A stretch of DNA of 64,000 nucleotides, taken from assembly GCA_001972305.1 (NCBI GenBank), contig BDDD01005722.1:1-64000 (forward strand), given 5' to 3'. Origin of the DNA: Cephalotus follicularis. Taxonomy: Eukaryota; Streptophyta; Magnoliopsida; Oxalidales; Cephalotaceae. A program made the translations under genes and the position numbers. The notes beneath the pieces were generated by a model. That model saw only the letters and a list, made by a program, of their open reading frames with translations. It was not told where the DNA came from and made no database searches. Within the stretch, counting starts at the first letter, position 1. Each line of letters starts with the position of its first letter. This document shows positions 56,840 to 64,000 of the stretch, in pieces.

Positions 56840-57730
56840 ATGACTTTCCAATATGCAATGTCACTCATACTTGAAACCAACAAACTTGAAGGCCCTAACT
56901 TCATAGATTGGAAATGCAATTTAAAAATCGTACTTATGGCCAATAAAATGGCGTATGTTATGACTGGTGGGCCTTTTTCACAGGATGAAGATCCTACGCC
57001 TGAAGAATCAGACAGACTAGCCAAGTGGCTAGAAGACGACGAGCAGGCTCAGTGCCTAGCCCTTCTGGGTATGACACCGAAGCTGCAACGCCAGCATGAA
57101 AAGATGGAGACCCTTTCCGCTATACTTCTCCATTTACAGGAGATGTATGGGCTGAGTCTAGGACCCAAAGGATCAATCTTTCACGCAAGCTTTTTAAGGC
57201 GCGGATGACTGATGGAGCTTCAATTCATAACCATGGACTGAAGATGATCGACATGATTGAGCAACAAGTTCAATTGGGGTTTGTCATGGACCATGATCTT
57301 TACGTCGATCTGATCCTTACGTCCTTCCCTCTTACGTTCTCACAATTCGTGGTGAAATTACATGAACAAGATAGAAGCTACTCTTCTGAGTTGGTTTCTA
57401 TGTTAAGAATAGTTGAGGCAAACTTTGACACTAGGAAGTCAAAGTCCCCCGCCTTGCTTCTTCATTCTTCTAAGGTTGTCCAAGAAAATGGCACTGCTTT
57501 GTCTTCCCACTCAAAATGGAAAGGCAGACCCGAGCCAACCAACACAAAGGGCATGGGTAAAAAGAACCAAAAAAAGAAGAAGGGAAAGCTTAGAGAAACG
57601 GAGGGTGTTGCCAAAGATAGAATGAAGCAGCTGGCTGCTGAGGGTGCTTGCTTCCAGTGTGGTAAGAAGGGCCACTAGAAGAAGGATTGTTGGATTATTG
57701 TTGCTGATGTCTCTGATGATAGGTCGCATG
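56840..57730 (+). pseudogene. gag: C gag
   Basis: The start MTFQYAMSLI leads to KLEGPNFIDWKCNLKIVLMA, the usual copia gag opening. A one-base shift near 57150 moves to the frame from 57205, which has LGFVMDHDLYVDLILTSFP and YSSELVSMLRIVEANF. The knuckle at about 57651-57692 reads CFQCGKKGH...KKDC with all four ligands, but a TAG follows the histidine. A Lys-rich patch precedes it. Confidence 0.85.
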
Positions 57731-58285
57731 GTGCGGACACATAAGGTATGTTCATGATTGAACTAAATCTAGCTTTGAATAATAGTTCTACATGGGTATT
57801 GGATATTGGATATGGAACTAATCTTTGCAATTCATTACAGGGCTTGAAGCTTGGGACATGGATCTATGGCTTGGCGATGGATCTAGGATCTTTGCTATAG
57901 CTATTGGGATTTTTGAGATTACTTTGAGTAATGATTTTGTATTAAGACTTGATCCATACTACTTTGTACCAAATATTATTAGGAATATTGTAAGTGTATC
58001 ATACTTATGAAAATTGGGCTTGGAGCTCAAGTTTGAAAACATTGGATGTTTAATATATTCTGATGGTGTTTGTGTTACAATAGATTATTTGTTCTAAATA
58101 CTAATCAAAATAAAATCCTGTCTGTTGAGCAAGGTAATAAGAAAAGATCAAGAGAGAATGAATTAACTAAAACCTATACTTTGCATTGTAGACTTGGTCA
58201 TCCTAGTGATGCTGGGCTTACACAGTTGGTTAAGGATGATCTTTTAGATATCCAAGACTTGGAGTCTTATTGAACTTGTGAATCT
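57731..58285 (+). pseudogene. pol: C protease and pre-integrase domain
   Basis: The protease site WVLDIGYGTNLCNS (about 57787) keeps the Asp, with Ile in the second position. Frames break several times. The pre-integrase part has TLHCRLGHPSDAGLTQL (58178-58230) and ends at a TGA beside TCESCSLGK. Confidence 0.8.
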
Positions 58286-58700
58286 TGCTCATTGGGAAAG
58301 ATGACTAAACCCCCCTTCTCTGGTCAAGGGGAAATGGCAATGGACTTACTGGGATTAGTTCACACCGACGTATGTGGTCCTATGTTGTTTAGTTCGCGAG
58401 AAGGTTATCTAGGTATGGTTATGTGTATCTGATGAAACACAAGTCAGAATCCTTGGAGAAATTCAAGGAATTTAGACTTGAAGTAGAAAAGCAGATAGGT
58501 ATGCCAAATAAAAGACTTCGATAAGACCTAGGCGGTGAGTACCTGTCAGTCGAATTCCAAGGTTATCTTAGAGATAATGTAACGACCCAATCCTTAACCA
58601 CATGAGAAATTTTTCGCTTTTGCCCCACGTAGAACATACAGTGCCCATACATGTATGTTTCCAAGTGGGCCATCACGGTTTTGTCCTAATTGATGGATTG

Positions 58701-58772
58701 GTCAGACTTTCCAGGAGGTCACCCATCCTGGTTTTACCCTGAGTGTATCACGCTTAACCTTGAAGTTTTCAC
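58701..58772 (-). promoter_or_regulatory. 5S rRNA-like pol III promoter region, left LTR
   Basis: The minus strand contains GGTTAAGCGTG and then CCAGGATGGGTGACCTCCTGG, matching the internal control region and 3' part of plant 5S rRNA (AGTTAAGCGTG...GGATGGGTGACCTCCTGGGAAG). In Cassandra this segment can direct RNA polymerase III (established knowledge). It is not a complete 5S gene. Confidence 0.92.
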
Positions 58773-59140
58773 TAACTCCTCAGCCAATCCATCAAAAGAC
58801 GCCTCATGTAATTAGGTTCAAGGATCATTTCTTATATAGCACAGCCATACTTTTCCCCTTTTCGATGGATCCGGTTCATTCCTGTCACAAGGGCAGCTCC
58901 ATCACATGGATAACCCTTTCCTATTACCCACTCTTAAGTGGGGTGTCACAAGCCCACCAGCTTCCATCTGGTTCATCCCCGAACCACATCTACTAGAGGG
59001 CGTCCGTCTCTGATACCAATTGTAATGACCCGATCCTTAACCACATGAGAAATTATCCTCTTTGTCCCACGCAAAACATACAGCGCCCATACATTTGCGT
59101 TTCCACGTGGGCCATCATGGTTTTAACCTAATTGATGGAT

Positions 59141-59213
59141 TGGTTAGACTTCCCAGGAGGTCACACATCCTGGTTTTGTCCTGAGCGTAGCACGCTTAAC
59201 CTTGGAGTTTCCA
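59141..59213 (-). promoter_or_regulatory. 5S rRNA-like pol III promoter region, right LTR
   Basis: The second copy has GGTTAAGCGTGC and CCAGGATGTGTGACCTCCTGG. The G-to-T change in GGGTGACC is absent from the left copy. Being in the 5' LTR, this copy would drive transcription if active. Confidence 0.9.
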
Positions 59214-59800
59214 TTAACTCCTTAGCCAATCCATCAAAAGGCGCCTCATGTAATTAGGTTCAAGGATCATTTCTTATATAGCACAACCATACTTTTCCCC
59301 TTTTCGACGGATCCGGTTCATCCCTGTCACAAGGGTGGCTCCATCACATGGATAGCCCTTTCCTCATGCCCACTCTTAAGTGGGGTGTCACAGATAATGG
59401 AATTCTATCTCAGTGGACTCCTCCAAGAACACCGCAACACAAAGGTGCATCTGAATGGAGAAACCGAACCTTGTTGGACATGGTTTGATCCATGATGTCT
59501 TTTACCGACCTTCCCACATATTTCTGGGGTTATGCCTTGGCTACAGTCGCCTACCTCTTCAATCAGATTTCTTTGAAATTCGTGCCCTCCACCCCATACC
59601 AGGTATGTACATGGAGGAAACCCAGCCTAAACCATCTTAGGGTTTGGGGCTGTCCGACTTATGTCAAGAGGCTTGACGCGAGACAGCTGGAAGCCTGGTC
59701 AGACCGCTGCAGGTTTTTGGGGTATCCTAAGGAAACTAGAAGATACTATTTCTACCATCCCATAGAGCAAAGGATTTTTATTTCACGAAATATTGTGTTC

Positions 59801-60099
59801 TTAGAGAGGGAGTTCCTTCTCGAAGGAAGTAGTGGGAGTCAAGTGGAACTCCAGAAGTTTCCACGGGTAGAGACCACGCAAAGTTTCGAGGAATTGGAGG
59901 TTGGACCTCCAACAGACACTGTTGATGTTGGACCTCAACCTGAGATTGGATCTCAGTTTGGCAAACCTCCTTTGAGGAGATCAAGCAGGACTCCATTAGC
60001 ACCTGAGAGATATGGTTTTCTTTTTTATAGTACTAATTAAGTCAACATCGTTGATAACAATGAACCTACCAGCTATCAGGAAGCAGTGTAGGACACTGA
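59801..60099 (+). pseudogene. C linker between integrase and RT
   Basis: A Glu/Pro-rich linker continues the frame from 59492 and ends with PPLRRSSRTPLAPERYGF, the sequence that usually precedes copia RT. A TAA at 60038 ends the frame. Confidence 0.75.
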
Positions 60100-60819
60100 A
60101 TCTGAGGCACGGCTAGGAGCCATGCAATCCGAGATGGATTTTCTGTACTCCAACCAGGTTTGAAATTTAGTTGAAGTACCCAAAAGCATAGCGCTTATTG
60201 GCTACAAATGGATTGTCAAGAACAAGATCAATGCAGATAGAAAGATTGAGACATATAAAGCTTGATTAGTGGCAAAAGGATATAGACAGCGACATGGGGT
60301 ATTGACTATGCTAAAAATTTCTCACTGGTTGCCATGCTCAAGTCCATTCGGATTTTGCTTGCTATTGCCTCTCATTATGACTATGAGATATGGTAAATGG
60401 ATATAAAGACGAAATTTCCAAATAGGTGTCTTGACAAGGACATCTACATGTCCCAACCTGTGGGGTTTACATCCTCCGAGTCTCCACATATGGTGTGTAA
60501 ACTCAATCAGTCCATCTATGGACTGAAGCAAGTATCTCGTAACTGGAACATATGTTTTGATGAGGCTGTCAAATGTTTTGACTTCATTAAAAATGTAGAT
60601 GAGCCAAGTGTCTACCGTAAACATGATGGGTTGAATATCACTTTCTTAATGCTATACGTGGATGACATCCTACTGATTGGAAATGATGTAGGGATGTTAC
60701 AGTCCGTTAAAGTATGGCTTGCTAAGAATTTTTCCATCAAGGATTTGGGAGAAGCCACATATATACTGGGTATAAGGATCTACAAGGATAGATCCAATAG
60801 GTTGCTTGGGCTTTCCTAA
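60100..60819 (+). pseudogene. pol: C reverse transcriptase
   Basis: Fragments at 60120-60390 encode EMDFLYSNQV and GYKWIVKNKI with stops and one shift. The frame from 60397 has MDIKTKF, YMSQPVGF, LNQSIYGLKQVSRNW and the active site LMLYVDDILLIGND with both aspartates. It ends at TAA 60817. Confidence 0.87.
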
Positions 60820-61650
60820 ACCCAGCAAGGTGCTAAGACATTTTAGCATAGAGAATTTCAAGAGAGGCCTATTACCAATAGGCGAAGGAATTCATCTTTC
60901 CCGGAAGATTTCTCCTCAGACATCTGAAGAAAGAGCGCGCATGAGTCAGATTCCTCATACTTGGCAGTAGGATCGATCAAGTATGCCATGTTATGTACTA
61001 GACCTAATGTTGCACATGCTCTGGGAATGGCAAGCCGATTTAAGTTAGATCCTGGTGAGAAGCACTGGGAAGTGGTAAAGGGAATTCTGAAGTACCTTAG
61101 ACGGACTCAGGATGTCTTTTTGATATATGGGAAGGATAGTGAGTTGAAATTAGAGGGCTTTATAGACTCCAGTTTTGACAGTGATCCAGATGATCACAAG
61201 TCGGTTTCTAGATATGTGTATGTGCTAAACAAAGGTGCGGTGAGCTAGTGCAGCTAAAAGCAAGACACCATAACGGACTCCACCACTGAAGCCGAATACA
61301 TAGTAGCCTCAGATACTGCCAAGAAGGGTGTTTGGATGAGGAAGTTCATCACTGAACTAGGAGTTGTTTCTACCATTCATAGTCTAGTGGTTCTATATTG
61401 TGACAATGATGGGGCCGTAGCACAGGCCAAGGAACCAAGGTCTCACCAACAATCCAAACACATCAAGCGGTGCTATCATTTGATCTGAGAGATCATTGGT
61501 GTGGGAGACATACAGCTTGAGAGGGTCGTCTCAAAGGTGAACACTGCAGACCCACTGACCAAGGCTATGGGCACAAAGGTTTTGGAGCATCATCGTATCA
61601 CGATGGACTTAGGCTTCAGAAGTGCATGGCTTGAGGGTCAAATAGGAGAT
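60820..61650 (+). pseudogene. pol: C RNase H and end of pol
   Basis: The frame from 60961 has VGSIKYAMLCTRPNVAHALG, LKYLRRTQDVFLIYG and GFIDSSFDSDPDDHKSVSRYV. After two stops at about 61246-61256 it continues with DTITDSTTEAEYIVASDT, YCDNDGAVAQAKEPRSHQ and NTADPLTKAMG. A purine-rich AATAGGAGAT abuts the 3' LTR at 61651 and is the probable polypurine tract. Confidence 0.86.
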
Positions 61651-62442
61651 TGTTAGATAGGGTGACCCGATAATCCATTAGATGGCTGTTGTGTTTGGAC
61701 TTAACTATGTACAAAACGATCTTATTCCATTTATATGGCATGTGATTTTAATCAAATTGTTTATGGCATGATATCACATATATTTTATCTTATAATTGAA
61801 GTAGATCAATTTCATATTTCCTACTTATATATGTAATTCCCTGACATATAAGGTTGGATGCCAAGTATGGGGAAGTGAGATTGGCTACCTTATTCCTTAT
61901 ATCGAAATAATTCCAAGTCATATGTTCACTTTCTGGGCATTAGTGAACCGGATAAACTTGCGCGCACTGTGCCTCCATTGGGTGTGAGGATGGAGAATCT
62001 CACTACCATCTATGGGGAAAACTAAGGCAAGTGCGGGGTACGCGCTTGGAGCGTGTACACTAAACAGGACCCGATTAGGAGATACTATTTGGATAGTCAC
62101 TATTCTTGTGTCAATAGTGATTCCTACATGTTGCGGTTTTGTATAAGTATTGGACACTTAGCGAGTTTGAGGAGGAGTCGTCTTATCCTTAGACCTGAGA
62201 GATTGCTCTATATTGTATAGAGACTGTCTTACTTTGATCTTCATCCTACTCAGTTCTTTCGCAGGGTTGACAATCAGATGATCTTTGGGCTTGATGAAAT
62301 CTGTATGAATATAAGCGAATGCACAAATGGGATCGTCACACCTGAGCGAAAGTGATCTGCTTTAATTGGTTTGATTATACTGTGGACTGTTGAAATCCTT
62401 GGCCAAGGTTAAGGTAGAATGGAAATTGAATTTCTAAGAATG
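61651..62442 (+). repeat. C 3' LTR, truncated
   Basis: It aligns with 52153-52945 of the 5' LTR, for example GTTGTGTTTGGACTTA and CTTATTCCATTTATATG, and stops where TGTGTAATAGCCC begins. About 1.26 kb of the LTR is missing to the right. Confidence 0.85.
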
Positions 62443-62732
62443 TGTAATAGCCCTACATATTATAAAGAATTATTATTGGGCTTTGTAATTAGTTTCTTGC
62501 CTTTTGGGCTGGGCCCGAATTTCATGATGTATTTATTTGAGCCTTAATGGAGCATAATTTGTGAACTTGGGCTAAAGGAATTATGTTATTCTCCTTGGGC
62601 TGGATTTAATGGTATAATTGGAATTTTGGGCTTGTATGTGGAAAGCTTAATTTGGCCCAAATGGAGGAGGCTGGCCCAAGCCCAGAAATGGCCTTTCACC
62701 CGTTGGTTTGGTCTAGGAAGTTCCAGACTCTT

Positions 62733-62750
62733 CCAATGGCTATTATAAAA
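62733..62750 (+). promoter_or_regulatory. CCAAT and TATA boxes of V
   Basis: CCAAT at 62733-62737 and TATAAAA at 62744-62750. The spacing is short for a CCAAT box, so only the TATA box is moderately supported. Confidence 0.5.
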
Positions 62751-63439
62751 GAAAAGTGGAACCTGTGAGACACACTTTTCAGCCATTTTCTTCACAATTT
62801 GTTCCAGAGAATTTGGGAGAGAAAGAGAGAATGGGAGTGTGGACATGAGGGGCACTGTCCGTGGAGCCCCCATGTCCTCCACACCCCATTTGTATAAATT
62901 CTCCTTTCTTGGGAGTAAGGCGTGTGTAAGGAGGAAGAAATTTGCAAGCTAGAAGTGTAGCAGTACCCAGCTTTAAGAAAAGTCAGGATTTACGAGGAGA
63001 GGAGGAAGCATCTCCGTTTTCAACCTTTACCCAGGTAGGTTGCTTCATGTCCGAGCGCCTACCAGCTTGTGTATGTGTATGCTTGTGTGTCTACTATGCA
63101 TATTTTATTCTTGTTTGTTGCTTGGTTGGTTGTGTTTTATTGTCTGTGTAGATGTGTTATCGCTATTGATGTTTGTAGTAGAGTTAAAAAGGCTAGAATG
63201 AATGTGTACTCATCCCTGGCATTGCAACCGTGCACAAATAGTATGCCACATACATTGGCGTCATTAGCCGTGATGGAACCTGGGCTCTCCTGACCATGCG
63301 TCCGAGAATGGCGACGTGCTGAGCTCCTTGCCGGTGGATGCCTGAGTTCCTTCATTTCCAGTATGCGCCAAGTATGCGTTCAAAGTGTGCTATTTACGAT
63401 CCTTGTATAGCATGCCAAACCTGCGTTGAGCTCCACTGC

Positions 63440-63680
63440 CAACTCCAGGGATGCCCGGGGTGACATGCCCGAGGAGACGATGCCCGGGGTGACATGCCCA
63501 AAGAGATGATGCCCAGGGAAGAGATGCCCAAGCTCCTCTGTCAATACCTGGGGAGCCATGTGCCTGAGGTGGTGACGCCAGAGGAGTCGTGCCGGGATGC
63601 CATGCCAACAATGTCACAAGCCCGAGGTGACAACGCCTGGGAGGACAGGCGCCGAGGTGACGACACCAGGGGTAAAATAC
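63440..63680. repeat. GC-rich short repeats in V
   Basis: Repeats of GATGCCCGGGGTGACATGCC and GATGCCCAAGG-like units (63448-63540) grade into GAGGTGACAACGCC and GGTGACGACACC. The later units share the TGACGCC-like core of the arrays in the other LTRs. Confidence 0.7.
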
Positions 63681-64000
63681 GCTATGTGAAAACGACAGAG
63701 GAGCCGTCCATGGTTCTTCCCTACCATGCTCGGGTTATGATCCTCCTCTACCTTCATTGAGCATGGGACGGACTGAGTTCTCCCCTACCATGAGCCAAGT
63801 ATACCTACTATGCATGCATTGTCCCCTAGAGTTGTCCCTTATATGCCCCTACGTGGAAAGGAAATGGAATATGAGTATGTATATGTCCCCTGGCATGACC
63901 TCCCTGTATACGTCACAACGAAGGAAATTGGATAAGTATAGGCATGCGTCCCTGAGCAGGTAATTATGTGATGAATATAGTTTTACATGTACTCTTTTAT

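Larger units (their letters stand above)
58578..59392 (-). mobile_element. Cassandra TRIM retrotransposon
   Basis: An 815-bp element with direct LTRs of 373 bp (58578-58950) and 372 bp (59021-59392), only 70 bp of internal DNA, and perfect GATAA duplications (58573-58577 and 59393-59397). A primer site (minus strand TGGTATCAGAGAC, 59006-59018) lies beside the right LTR. Each LTR carries a 5S rRNA-like segment, the hallmark of Cassandra. It has no coding capacity and depends on other elements. It sits inside the copia integrase. Confidence 0.95.
58286..59800 (+). pseudogene. pol: C integrase, interrupted by Cassandra
   Basis: CSLGKMTKPPFS and [10 protein letters not shown] (first catalytic Asp) lie at 58285-58385. 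The frame then shifts and reaches LGGEYLSVEFQGYLRDN just before 58577. On the other side of Cassandra it continues with LSQWTPPRTPQHKG (59393-59450) and the downstream region FWGYALATVAYLFNQ. A core-to-linker segment with RVWGCPTYVKRLD and FLGYPKETRRYYFY follows. Confidence 0.83.
52153..62442 (+). mobile_element. C: Ty1/copia element with long LTRs
   Basis: A 5' LTR (52153-54203) and a 5'-terminal 3' LTR part (61651 to about 62442) both start TGTTAGATAG and align to 62430. The primer site, gag, protease, integrase, RT and RNase H follow in copia order. The 3' LTR is cut short by sequence V, so the target-site duplication cannot be tested. A Cassandra element lies in its integrase and a Ty3 fragment in its leader. 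Confidence 0.9.
62443..64000 (+). mobile_element. V: probable LTR start, runs off window
   Basis: It interrupts the C 3' LTR at a TG (TGTAATAGCCCTACATATT). A CCAAT box (62733) and TATAAAA (62744-62750) are followed by a GA-rich leader, as in a plant LTR. No terminal CA with a primer site and no coding frame are seen up to 64000. It may be a solo LTR or the 5' LTR of a further element; orientation is inferred from the promoter-like elements. Confidence 0.6.

Noticed and set aside
58701-58772. Possible 5S rRNA genes (also 59141-59213)
   Set aside because: Only the internal promoter and 3' part match 5S rRNA, and both lie inside LTRs of a complete Cassandra element.
63069-63293. Open frames in V (62942-63963)
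   Set aside because: Short overlapping frames on both strands, no recognised domain, and the region looks like LTR.

Overview
This window is plant nuclear DNA made almost entirely of nested transposable elements, probably from a eudicot. It contains Ty3 chromoviruses of the Tekay/Del and Reina-like types, Ty1/copia elements, a CACTA element, a Cassandra TRIM and a MITE-like inverted repeat. I found no convincing host gene, rRNA gene, tRNA gene or CRISPR array. The species cannot be named from the sequence. Such dense nesting is typical of heterochromatin, which is an inference.

Layout from left to right. 1-1546 is AT-rich flank holding a 258-bp inverted-repeat element. 1547-9500 is a Ty3 element (E1, minus strand) that carries only gag between 2.2-kb LTRs; its right LTR is interrupted by a copia-type LTR fragment. 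9622-32167 is one small Reina-like chromovirus (X, minus strand, about 5 kb once insertions are subtracted). X has been split by four insertions: a Tekay-type element E2 (9908-18814), a solo LTR S (19178-21526), a TNT1-like copia element (22306-27054) and a deleted LTR element Y (30378-31836).

From about 32168 to 51542 lies one LTR (Z) of the E1 family on the plus strand. Z is split by a complete Tekay-type element W (32590-49570), and the 5' LTR of W is split by a 7.2-kb CACTA transposon (32725-39916) with two genes. A second copia element, C (52153 to about 62442), follows the leader of Z. It carries a stray Ty3 integrase fragment in its own leader and a complete Cassandra TRIM in its integrase. 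Its 3' LTR is broken by the start of another LTR-like sequence, V, which runs off the window.

Eight insertions were checked by exact or near-exact target-site duplications read from both ends. All coding genes carry stops or frameshifts, so each element is decayed or dependent on proteins from elsewhere. E2 has the best-preserved catalytic residues; the second CACTA gene is almost open.

The most unusual pattern is a set of short CpG-rich, near-palindromic repeats around a GTYRAC core (for example CGTCGACG). They are clustered in the LTRs or leaders of several otherwise unrelated Ty3 and copia families.
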